From Streptomyces graminofaciens (lineage in GTDB: Bacteria; Actinomycetota; Actinomycetes; Streptomycetales; Streptomycetaceae), in contig NZ_AP018448.1 in assembly GCF_030294945.1 (NCBI RefSeq), positions 3,782,001 to 3,846,000 on the forward strand: a stretch of DNA of 64,000 nt, read 5' to 3'. Below the pieces are notes generated by a model. It searched no databases and was not told the DNA's origin. It was given only the letters and a program-made list of their open reading frames with translations. Shown piece after piece: positions 48,484 through 57,540 of the stretch. Both the position numbers and the translations under genes were made by a program. Within the stretch, counting starts at the first letter, position 1. Every line of letters starts with the position of its first letter.

Positions 48484-48659
48484 GCCGTACGCCAGAGAGC
48501 ATGGCGCTCCCCACCCCGCACGACAGCGCCGTACGCCATTGAACGCGGCTCTCCCCACCACCTACGACAGCACCTTGCGCCATTGAACGCGGCTCTCCCC
48601 ACCACCTACGACAGCACCTTGCGCCATTGAACGCGGCTCTCCCCCGCCCCGTACGACTC
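48484..48659. repeat. 44-bp tandem repeat, four units
   Basis: Units run 48484-48527, 48528-48571, 48572-48615 and 48616-48659. Units 2 and 3 differ only in their first few bases, and all share GCCATTGAACGCGGCTCTCC or a degenerate form of it. 44 is not a multiple of three, so the array does not encode a repeated peptide. It ends 16 bp before the LPMO start codon and lies in the divergent promoter region of the protease and LPMO genes. Confidence 0.9.
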
Positions 48660-48675
48660 GGTGCACCGCTAGGCC

Positions 48676-49728
48676 GTGTCTCACCGGATGGATCGGACGT
48701 TTCGGATGGACCGCTTGTCCGCACACCGCACCTTCTCCGCGCATCGAGCCGCGGCGACGGTCGCGACCGTCGCCCTCGCGGCCCCTCTGCTGCTGACGGC
48801 CGCCGCCCCGGCGTGGTCGCACGGGGCGCCGACGGATCCGGTGAGCCGGGTGTCGGCCTGCTCGCCCGAGGGCGGGAGCCCGGCGAAGTCGGCCGCGTGC
48901 AAGGCGGCGGTCGCCGCGAACGGCGCCCCCTTCACCGCGTGGGACAACCTCCGGGTCGCCGGGGTGAACGGCCGCGACCGGCAGGTGGTCCCCGACGGAC
49001 AGCTGTGCAGCGGCGGGCTCGCGGCCTACAAGGGGCTGGACCTGGCCCGTGGCGACTGGCCCTCGACGCGGCTGAAGCCGGGCGCCACGCTCGAACTGAC
49101 GTACCGCTCGACGATCCCGCACACCGGGAGCTTCAAGCTCTATCTGACGAAGCCGGGGTACGACCCGGCCGAGCCGCTGAAGTGGTCCGATCTGGCGGAC
49201 AAGCCGTTCGCGACGGTCACGGACCCGCCGCTGGAGAACGGCTCGTACCACTTCTCGGCGAAGCTTCCGTCGGACCGGTCGGGGCATCACGTGCTCTACA
49301 CGATCTGGCAGAACACCAGCACGGTCGACACGTACTACTCGTGCTCGGACGTGGTGTTCCCGGCCGCGAAGCAGGGTGACGCGCAGGGCGACTCGCAGGC
49401 CGGTTCGGGGAACGGCTCGCAGGACGACTCCGGTGACGCCAAGAAGAGTTCGGGCGAGTCCTCCGTCGAGGGATCCTCCTCGGCGGAGGGCTCGTCCGGG
49501 ACGGCACCGGCCACGAAGACCCCGTCCGCCGACGGGGCCACCGCGTCCACCGTCGGCACCCAAGCCGACGGCGCCCGGGCGACCGTGCCGGGCAGCCCGG
49601 TGGCGTCGACGTCCGACGGCACCGGGCTGTCCGTACCTCTGCTGGCGGGCGGCGCCGCGGCCCTGGTGCTCACCGCGGGTACCGCCCTGGCCCTTCGCCG
49701 ACGGGGGCGCCGCTCCCGCTCCCACTGA
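48676..49728 (+). CDS. AA10 lytic polysaccharide monooxygenase with membrane anchor
   Basis: A copper LPMO that oxidatively cleaves chitin or cellulose. After the signal peptide (ending AAPAWS) the mature protein starts HGAPTDPVSR; its N-terminal His and the later His in STIPHTGSFKLY form the histidine brace. NGRDRQVVPDGQLCSGGLAA and VLYTIWQNTSTVDTYYSCSD are AA10 blocks. After about residue 235 a Ser/Gly/Asp linker of about 85 residues ends in a hydrophobic helix (VPLLAGGAAALVLTAGTAL) and RRRGRRSRSH, a membrane anchor in place of a carbohydrate-binding module. The start is uncertain: GTG 48676, ATG 48688 or ATG 48706. Confidence 0.9.
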   Translation: MSHRMDRTFRMDRLSAHRTFSAHRAAATVATVALAAPLLLTAAAPAWSHGAPTDPVSRVSACSPEGGSPAKSAACKAAVAANGAPFTAWDNLRVAGVNGRDRQVVPDGQLCSGGLAAYKGLDLARGDWPSTRLKPGATLELTYRSTIPHTGSFKLYLTKPGYDPAEPLKWSDLADKPFATVTDPPLENGSYHFSAKLPSDRSGHHVLYTIWQNTSTVDTYYSCSDVVFPAAKQGDAQGDSQAGSGNGSQDDSGDAKKSSGESSVEGSSSAEGSSGTAPATKTPSADGATASTVGTQADGARATVPGSPVASTSDGTGLSVPLLAGGAAALVLTAGTALALRRRGRRSRSH

Positions 49729-49769
49729 GGTGGGCGCGGGAGTCCGCGGCGTACCCCGCCGGGCAGGCC

Positions 49770-51102
<1,333 letters not shown>

Positions 51103-51765
51103 ATGGCCTCGTCCTCGGACGCCGCGGCGTCCACCAACGAAAGACCCGAAGGTCCCCAAGTGTCGGAAAGACGCGGGCGGGTTCGTCTCAAGCGCGCCGC
51201 CGTGATGGCGGTGCCGGCCACGGCGATCGCCGCCGGCCTCATGATCGCGACCGCGCAGGGCGCCCTGGGCGTCCAGTTCGCGATCTCCGGCATGCCGTTC
51301 GTGGTCACCGCCGACAAGCTGGAGGGCGAGGGCTTCGCCCAGTTCGGCGCGCTGGACCACATGATCGAGAACAGCCCCAACGAGGGCGACACCGGCGGGC
51401 AGGTGCTGGTCGTCACCTCGGTGGTGAAGAAGGGTGAGCTGACCTCGCTCTGCCAGAGCGTGGACCTCGGCGGCATCCAGCTCGTCCTCACCGCCGGCGG
51501 CGAGGGCACCCCGGTGAGCGTGAAGAACCTGGCGATCGACTCCGACGAGATCAAGGGCGACGCCTCGTTCAACGACATCGAGATCGGCCGCGACTCCAGC
51601 ACCTTCAACATGGTCGACCAGCAGGGCCCGGAGGGTGTCTACGGCCAGCAGGCGAAAAAGGTCACCATCACCGATCTCTACCAGCACAACTACGCCGCCA
51701 CGGCCGCCGTCTTCAAGCTCCCCGACCTGCACATGCGGTTCGACAGCGACGGTTGCCCGCGATGA
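51103..51765 (+). CDS. DUF6230 family protein (220 aa)
   Basis: The start follows AGGGAG. A disordered, charged N-terminus leads to RVRLKRAAVMAVPATAIAAG, a signal anchor, and then a beta-rich domain containing ALGVQFAISGMPFVVTADKL, typical of DUF6230. Two cysteines (SLCQS and DGCPR) probably form a disulfide. The family is restricted to actinobacteria and of unknown function. The stop overlaps the next gene (ATGA). Confidence 0.85.
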   Translation: MASSSDAAASTNERPEGPQVSERRGRVRLKRAAVMAVPATAIAAGLMIATAQGALGVQFAISGMPFVVTADKLEGEGFAQFGALDHMIENSPNEGDTGGQVLVVTSVVKKGELTSLCQSVDLGGIQLVLTAGGEGTPVSVKNLAIDSDEIKGDASFNDIEIGRDSSTFNMVDQQGPEGVYGQQAKKVTITDLYQHNYAATAAVFKLPDLHMRFDSDGCPR

Positions 51766-52187
51766 GTCGCTTCCGGGAGTGGCGGGGTCACAGGCCCTTC
51801 GCGGGCGGGCTGCTGCTCACCCTGGGTGGCGCCGAGATCCTGGTGACCATGAAGGCGCCGCTGCCGGTCATCCTGCACATCGGCATGCAGGGGCTGGCGG
51901 GCTACCTCCTGCCCACGCTGATGCTGACCTGCGGTCTGCTGATCCTGTTCAACCCCGCCCAGCGGCTGTTCTACTCGGTCATCGGCATCCTGCTCTCGCT
52001 GGGCACCTGGCTGACGTCCAACCTGGGCGGCTTCGTCATCGGCCTCCTGATGGGCGCCATCGGCAGCACGCTGACCTTCGGCTGGCTCCCGGACCAGGAA
52101 CCCCGGCGCAACCGCAAGGACCGCGCCCGTGAGCGGGCGGAGCAGCAGCAGGAGCAGAAGCACCAGTCGTACGAACTGCCCGCCTAG
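51762..52187 (+). CDS. DUF6114 family membrane protein (141 aa)
   Basis: It has four hydrophobic segments, from FAGGLLLTLGGAEIL through AGYLLPTLMLTCGLLILF and FYSVIGILLSLGTWL to GFVIGLLMGAIGSTL, and then a charged Arg/Gln tail (RARERAEQQQEQK). The ATG overlaps the DUF6230 stop, so the two are translationally coupled and probably act together at the cell surface. The function is unknown. Confidence 0.85.
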   Translation: MSRFREWRGHRPFAGGLLLTLGGAEILVTMKAPLPVILHIGMQGLAGYLLPTLMLTCGLLILFNPAQRLFYSVIGILLSLGTWLTSNLGGFVIGLLMGAIGSTLTFGWLPDQEPRRNRKDRARERAEQQQEQKHQSYELPA

Positions 52188-52255
52188 AAGTACGCGGCTG
52201 GGCACACGGCCGGCCGTACCGTCACGGGTACGACCGTTCCGCGCCGTACGCAGGT

Positions 52256-52276
52256 ACGTGCGTGCCGTACGCACGT
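52256..52276 (+). terminator. hairpin after the DUF6114 gene
   Basis: ACGTGCGT-gccgt-ACGCACGT lies 69 nt downstream of the DUF6114 stop and just before a stronger stem. Confidence 0.5.
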
Positions 52277-52285
52277 GGACGACGA

Positions 52286-52319
52286 CCGCCCCGGCCGGGC
52301 TCAGCCTCGGCCGGGGCGG
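52286..52319. terminator. strong terminator hairpin between convergent genes
   Basis: CCGCCCCGGCCG and CGGCCGGGGCGG form a perfect 12-bp stem with a 10-nt loop, between the DUF6114 gene and a small minus-strand gene. Confidence 0.8.
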
Positions 52320-52411
52320 AGTGCGTGCCGCGTCGTAGTACGCAGGCCGGGCCCGAGGGGTTCGGAGCGTGCCGGGGCCAGAGGTGTCCGGCGTCCGGAG
52401 GAGTCAGGCGT

Positions 52412-52804
52412 TCACAGAGCCGAGGCCACGGCTGCCGCGCTGAGGGCCTGGCGCAGGAGTTCGGAGTCGGTCCAGTAGCGGTCCCGGGAGAGCGGGACGC
52501 GCCAGTAGAGCCCGGGGCCGGACGTACGGCGCAGGGGCGGGACCGCCACATGGCTGCCCGGGCCGAGGACCTGGACGTCGGGCAGTCGCCAGTCGCCCGC
52601 GTCACCCGGCGGTATCAGCCAGTAGAGGATCTTGCCGTAGCCGTCCTTGATCACGGCACCGGTGTCGTCCCCCAAGGACAGCAACGCCGGGGTACCGAGG
52701 GCCAGTGGCACACGTACGGCGTTCCACCAGCGGCCGGCCGGTACGGTACGCACTTCGGGGCTGTAGGAACACATCCAGCGCGGGGCCCTGTTGCTGACTG
52801 TCAT
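52412..52804 (-). CDS. conserved hypothetical protein (130 aa)
   Basis: It is small and without a signal peptide, with a Trp-rich N-terminal half (APRWMCSYSPEVRTVPAGRW) and PPGDAGDWRLPDVQVLGPGS, which vaguely recalls the N-terminal part of primase-polymerase-like proteins. The last 20 residues are Ala-rich (LRQALSAAAVASAL). The start could be the ATG at 52804 or the GTG at 52813. No function is assigned. Confidence 0.65.
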   Translation of the reverse strand: MTVSNRAPRWMCSYSPEVRTVPAGRWWNAVRVPLALGTPALLSLGDDTGAVIKDGYGKILYWLIPPGDAGDWRLPDVQVLGPGSHVAVPPLRRTSGPGLYWRVPLSRDRYWTDSELLRQALSAAAVASAL

Positions 52805-52960
52805 GGCACTCACCGGCTCTTGAGGGGGGTGGGCCCGATCCTAGAAGGGGCCCCTCCGCCCGACTTGCGGATACGCGCAGGGAAGTTGCGCTCGTACGCA
52901 ACGCGCGGCACGCGATCTCGCCCAACGACACTACCGGGACGTAGCGTTACCGGGCTTCCA

Positions 52961-52996
52961 CGTTGTGCTGTTCGTTGTGCTGTTCGTTGTGCTGTT
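52961..52996. repeat. 12-bp tandem repeat, three units, in the P450 leader
   Basis: CGTTGTGCTGTT is repeated three times without a mismatch, ending 36 bp before the P450 start codon, in the promoter or 5' leader. Confidence 0.9.
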
Positions 52997-53032
52997 GGAC
53001 TGCTTACCGTTACGAGTGCCAGGGAGGGCCCG

Positions 53033-54283
53033 ATGGGCAACCCAAACCCCTTAGTCATCGACGCGACCGGCCGTGACATCCACGGTGAGGCCGCGCGTAT
53101 CCGTGAGGCGGGTCCGGCGACCCGTGTCGTCCTGCCGGGCCCGGGCGCGGTGGAGGCCTGGGCGGTGAGCAGCCCGGAGCTGCTGAAGCGGCTGCTGACC
53201 GATCCTCGGGTGTCGAAGGACGCCAAGCAGCACTGGCCGCGGTTCATCGCCGGGGAGATCACCCCGGAGTGGCCGCTGTTCACCTGGGTCGCGGTGAGCA
53301 ACATGTTCACCGCGTACGGCGCGGACCACAAGCGGCTGCGGACCCTGGTCGCCAAGGCGTTCACCGCGCGCCGCACGGCCGCGCTGCAGCCGCGGATCGA
53401 GGAGATCACCAAGGAGCTGCTCGACCGGATCGAGGCGGCCTTCGGGCGCGGTGAGACGGTCGATCTGCGGGAGGAGTTCTGCTACCCGCTGCCGATCCAG
53501 GTGATCAGCGAGTTGTTCGGCGTGCCCGAGGACCGCAGGGCGGAGCTGCGGGAGCTCGTGGACAGGCTCTTCGACACGTCCGCCGATCCCGGCGAGATGA
53601 CGGCCGCCTACGGGCGGTTGTACGGCGTGCTGGGCGAACTCGTCGCCGCGAAGCGGGAGTCACCGGGTGACGACCTCACCACCGGGCTGATCTCGGCCCG
53701 GGACGAGGAGGGCGACACCCGGCTCCGCGAGCAGGAACTGCTCGACACGCTGGTGCTGATGATCAGCGCCGGGCACGAGACCACGGTCAACCTCCTCGAC
53801 CAGGCGGTGCACGCCCTGCTGACCCACCCCGAGCAGCTCGCGCATGTCCGGGAGGGCCGGGCGGGCTGGGACGACGTGGTGGAGGAGACGCTGCGGGTGG
53901 AGGCGCCGGTGGCGAGTCTGCCGCTGCGGTACGCGGTGGAGGACCTCGACCTCGGCGAGTTCGGCGGGCCCGAGGGGGTGGTGATCGGCGAGGGTGAGGC
54001 GATCCTGGCCGCGTACGCCGCCGCCGGGCGCGATCCTGAGCGGCACGGGAAGGACGCGGACGTCTTCGACGTCACCCGTGTGGACAAGGAACATCTGGCG
54101 TTCGGGTACGGGGTGCACCACTGCCTGGGCGCTCCGCTGGGTCGTATGGAGGCCCGGATCGCGCTTCCGGCTCTCTTCGCGCGCTTCCCTTCACTCGAAC
54201 TTGCCGCAACGGGCGAGGAGTTGGGGTACGTGGAGTCGTTCATCTCCAACGGCCATCGTCGCCTGCCGGTGCGCAGGGGCTGA
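53033..54283 (+). CDS. cytochrome P450 (CYP107-like, 416 aa)
   Basis: A soluble bacterial P450 monooxygenase. The I-helix has ISAGHETTVNLLDQA, the K-helix EETLRVE (ExxR), and the heme loop FGYGVHHCLGAPLGRME with the axial Cys. The N-terminal block AVSSPELLKRLLTDPRVSKD is typical of the CYP105/107 group. The ATG at 53033 has AGGGAGG upstream. The tandem repeat immediately before it may affect expression. The substrate is unknown; no ferredoxin gene adjoins it. Confidence 0.93.
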   Translation: MGNPNPLVIDATGRDIHGEAARIREAGPATRVVLPGPGAVEAWAVSSPELLKRLLTDPRVSKDAKQHWPRFIAGEITPEWPLFTWVAVSNMFTAYGADHKRLRTLVAKAFTARRTAALQPRIEEITKELLDRIEAAFGRGETVDLREEFCYPLPIQVISELFGVPEDRRAELRELVDRLFDTSADPGEMTAAYGRLYGVLGELVAAKRESPGDDLTTGLISARDEEGDTRLREQELLDTLVLMISAGHETTVNLLDQAVHALLTHPEQLAHVREGRAGWDDVVEETLRVEAPVASLPLRYAVEDLDLGEFGGPEGVVIGEGEAILAAYAAAGRDPERHGKDADVFDVTRVDKEHLAFGYGVHHCLGAPLGRMEARIALPALFARFPSLELAATGEELGYVESFISNGHRRLPVRRG

Positions 54284-54307
54284 CGGTAGAGGTCGTAGGG
54301 ATCCGCG

Positions 54308-54361
54308 GGTGCGTGGGGGGCTGGTCGCGCAGATCCCCGCGCCCCTGAAGGACCGGGCCTC
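54308..54361. repeat. dispersed intergenic repeat, copy E
   Basis: GGGCTGGTCGCGCAGATCCC leads into CGCGCCCCTGAAGGACCGGG, matching the ends of copies B and D. It lies 24 bp after the P450 stop codon. The rest of the 365-bp gap to 54648 shows no ORF or other structure I could identify. Confidence 0.65.
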
Positions 54362-54648
54362 ACCGGGAGGGCGGCCAGGGTCCGCGGCGGAACGGGCCGG
54401 GCCCTGGCGTCGCTCCGACTCGGCAATGGACATTCGCTGTGCGCGGGCACGCCTCGCGAGATTGCCCGGGGCATATGCATTCGCACAGGCCGCCCCGCAC
54501 TGCAATCGCTTGCCGCGCTAGGGTGTGCCCTCCGACGACGACCGTGCAGCAACTGGTCTGTGTCGTTCCTGAGTTGAGGGGTTTTCGCGCACGGTTCGTA
54601 AGAGACCGTGAGGAAACCGTCGGGGTCCGTCGCAGGGGAGGGAAGTCG

Positions 54649-55605
54649 TTGCCCGCGGGAAGCTATGTCGTGGACGCGTTGACCACCGAGGAGTTGGCCC
54701 CGCGCGAGCGTGCCGACTTCTGGAGTGATCAGATGGGCACGTACCAGTCCCGGATGGGCTACAGATACGCGCGCACGGAGAACTTCCTCGGCAGGACGGT
54801 CCGTCAGCGCACGGACACCTACCAGCTCGTCAGGTACGAGTCGGACCAGGTCGAGTACACCCGTACCCCGCACCATGCGCGCCAGGACCCGGACGAGGAC
54901 TACCGCTTACTCCTGCCGGTGGGCGGGGAGATCGTGCTGCGCCAGGCCGGTGAGGAGGCCCGGCTGACGCCGGGCACCGGGGCGCTGGTCACCTTCGCCT
55001 CGCCGTTCCAGTGCCTGCAGAGCGACGCCATCGACGCGTACATCCTCACCATCCCGGCCCGCGAGGTGAACGAGCGGCTGAACGCGAGGTCGCCGGTGGC
55101 CGCCGGGCTCGACCTGACCCGGGGGCTCGGCCGGATCGTGGGCTCGATGCTGAACGATCTGCACGAGGAGCGGGAGCACCTCACCGACCCCCAGTTCAAC
55201 GCCGTCTCCGACCGCATCGTGGAGCTGGTGTGCATGCTCGCCGTCGGGGACGACCGACCCGAGGTCCCCGGGCAGCTCGGCGAGGTCGAGACGATGGTGC
55301 GCCGCTACGCGCGCGAGCACGCGGCCGACCCGGACCTCACGGGTACGACGATGGCCCGCGCCCTCGGCTGGTCGCTGCGCCAGATACAGCTCGCCCTGCA
55401 ACGCGCGGGCACCACCCCGCGCGAGCTGATCCGCGAGGAGCGGCTGCGGCTGGTGCGTGACCGGCTGCTGTGCGCCGACTGCGTGCACATGACGATCACC
55501 GACCTGGCGTACGCCTCCGGCTTCTCCTCCGCGAGCTCCCTCAGTACGGCCTTCCGCCGACGCTATGGGGTGAGCCCCCGGGAGATGCGGCAGAGCATGC
55601 GCTGA
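54649..55605 (+). CDS. AraC-family transcriptional regulator (318 aa)
   Basis: An N-terminal AraC-binding-like domain (about residues 30-180, with YRLLLPVGGEIVLRQAGEEA) is followed by a C-terminal double helix-turn-helix. The first HTH contains TMARALGWSLRQIQLALQRA. The second contains TDLAYASGFSSASSLSTAFR and RRYGVSPREMRQSMR. The start is uncertain: TTG 54649 is favoured because GGGAGGGAAG ends 5 nt before it; GTG 54670 is an alternative. The target could be the P450 upstream, but it is encoded on the same strand and no operator is evident. Confidence 0.88.
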   Translation: MPAGSYVVDALTTEELAPRERADFWSDQMGTYQSRMGYRYARTENFLGRTVRQRTDTYQLVRYESDQVEYTRTPHHARQDPDEDYRLLLPVGGEIVLRQAGEEARLTPGTGALVTFASPFQCLQSDAIDAYILTIPAREVNERLNARSPVAAGLDLTRGLGRIVGSMLNDLHEEREHLTDPQFNAVSDRIVELVCMLAVGDDRPEVPGQLGEVETMVRRYAREHAADPDLTGTTMARALGWSLRQIQLALQRAGTTPRELIREERLRLVRDRLLCADCVHMTITDLAYASGFSSASSLSTAFRRRYGVSPREMRQSMR

Positions 55606-55760
55606 CCGGCGTGGACCGGACACACAGCGGGGACACGAAGCTCACGGAGCGGCTCGCCCGGGCACCGTATTGCCCCGATTGTGGGCATCCCGAAATTGGC
55701 CGAGATGCTTCGCGTGTCGGCCTGGAATCAGCTGAGTTCTGCTCTGCCCGCCTTATGACC

Positions 55761-56780
55761 TCACATGTGCTGCCCCGGGAACCCGCTCGTGCCCAGCCGC
55801 TCGAAGCGCTCCTGGACGTTGCTGGCGAAGGCCTGCTGTTCGGCGCCGGCATAGGCCTGGCCGGTGACGTTCATGGCCACGGTCAGCACCCCGCTGATCG
55901 GGGCGCCGGGCGACGTGCGCACGGGCGTGCACAGGAAGTCGAACTCCTGCGGCTGGGGGAAGTCGTAGGTGCCGAGCCGCACCCGGGCGAGCGTGGCCGC
56001 GCGACCGCTGTGGAAGGCCTCGTCCATGGCGTTGAAGACGCCGATGGCCTCCAGATGCGGCAGAGCGAGGCGGCCCGGGCTGAACTGCGGGACCATGCCG
56101 AAGGACTGGCCCTGCTTGCCGTTGGCGTAGCGCAGCAGATGGCTGGCGCCCTCGGTGAGCATGATGGGGAAGGGCGCGCCGTCGAACACGGCGAACAGCT
56201 CCTGCTGCTGGGCGAGAAGGCTGTCGCGCAGTTTGAAGTCCGCCAGCAGCGTCTCGGAGAGCTCCTGCATGCCCTCGCGTATCTGACGGTCCCAGGTCCG
56301 GGGCTTCATGTCGGCCACACACAGGGTGCCGAGGATCATGCCCGTGTTGTCGCGCAGCGGAGTGCCCAGGTACGAGCGCACTCCCAGGTCGTTGACGAGC
56401 GGGTTTCCCTTGAAGCGCGGGTAGTCGAAGACGTCGTCCAGGGCCAGCTGGGACCCCTGGGCCACCGCGTGCGGGCAGAAGCCGTAGTCGGCCGGCGCCT
56501 CGCGGGAGAGTTCGCTCAGGTCGAAGGCGATGGCACCGCTGTCCGGGCCCACCTTGTCGTCGGGCGACGACGTGGGCACGTACATACCACGGAACATCTG
56601 CCGCTCGTCGTTGATGAAGTTCACCATCGCCAGAGGCGAGCGCGTGAAGGTGGCCGCGAGCCGGGCGACCCGGTCGAACGTGGCCTCCGCCTCGACGCTG
56701 TTGAGGCCGAGCACCTGCAGCCGTAGTCTGCGCTGCTCGGCCGCGCGCAGTGACTGGTCGGATGAGGTCGAGGGATCCAT
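55761..56780 (-). CDS. GAF-domain sensor-type protein (339 aa)
   Basis: Residues 25-165 form a GAF domain: EATFDRVARLAATFTRSPLA, YGFCPHAVAQGSQLALDDVF and RSYLGTPLRDNTGMILGTLC are the recognisable strands and the conserved turn. Residues 185-300 look PAS-like (LLAQQQELFAVFDGAPFPIM). No kinase, GGDEF or HTH output domain follows, so it would act by binding a partner. The ATG at 56780 gives MDPSTSSDQSL. It is convergent with the AraC regulator; no terminator was seen in the 155-bp gap. Confidence 0.83.
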   Translation of the reverse strand: MDPSTSSDQSLRAAEQRRLRLQVLGLNSVEAEATFDRVARLAATFTRSPLAMVNFINDERQMFRGMYVPTSSPDDKVGPDSGAIAFDLSELSREAPADYGFCPHAVAQGSQLALDDVFDYPRFKGNPLVNDLGVRSYLGTPLRDNTGMILGTLCVADMKPRTWDRQIREGMQELSETLLADFKLRDSLLAQQQELFAVFDGAPFPIMLTEGASHLLRYANGKQGQSFGMVPQFSPGRLALPHLEAIGVFNAMDEAFHSGRAATLARVRLGTYDFPQPQEFDFLCTPVRTSPGAPISGVLTVAMNVTGQAYAGAEQQAFASNVQERFERLGTSGFPGQHM

Positions 56781-57540
56781 GAGGCAGATCAAAGCAGAAT
56801 CTCGGACTCCGCGGTTCACCGCGGTCGTTAAATTCTGCCTCGTCCGACCCCCCTGTCAACGCGTGTCCACCTAGGCTCATTTGGGCAGAGACACCTCACC
56901 TGGCCTCGCATGACAGTCCCGCCTCCGACGCCCCACCCGGATGCCCAATCTCCGAGACTGTCCAAATATTTCCAGGTTTCAACCTCCGGCGATCACTTCC
57001 CGCCAATCCTTGAACGACAATCGAGCGGAAACGATTTTGCGTACGACAATCGTGCGGTGGTCCGGTTCTCGACGGTCACGCGTGCGATTCCGGCTGAACG
57101 AGAGGGTGCAGAGCGGTGGGGCGAGTGCGGTTCGGGTTGCGAGCGCCCTGTCTCACATGTGGGCTGGAACACCCTTCCGCCCGAGACGTTTTCACGCCAA
57201 GATCCACTGAGCGCACAGCGCCGAAGTACAGCATCCGGTGCGGGATCACCCCGTTCCGGTTAGAGCCTGTGTCCGAGTCCGTGGCCGGCTCCCGGCCGGG
57301 GTTCGGCCATGGGCTCCCTGGTCCTGGCGATCACAGGGCCGTGGATGAGGGCGCCCTGCCCGGTTGATCCAGTGGGGGGACCCCGGTACGAGGACGTCCG
57401 GGGGGCCACTTCAGACTCTTACACCACTCGTGAACCTGAAAATTGTTCAGCATCCGCCCGCCCCGGGGATCCCGGCGCCGCGCGGACGTCAAGCGCGCCA
57501 TCACGCAGGCACATCGACGAAGCAGCGAAGGAGAGGTCCG
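56781..57540. promoter_or_regulatory. 760-bp divergent intergenic region upstream of the KS gene
   Basis: This region has lower GC than its surroundings and no convincing ORF. It carries two copies of ACGACAATCG(A/T)GCGG at 57014-57028 and 57043-57057, spaced 29 bp apart (about three helical turns), which suits side-by-side binding of a regulator. It probably contains the promoters of the GAF gene and of the KS/adenylation operon. Confidence 0.45.

Noticed and set aside
48484..48659. Tandem repeat considered as a CRISPR array
   Set aside because: Units are contiguous with no unique spacers, and no cas genes are present.
55470..56726. Long plus-strand frame downstream of the AraC gene
   Set aside because: It is the complement of the GAF-domain gene and has no motif or ribosome binding site.
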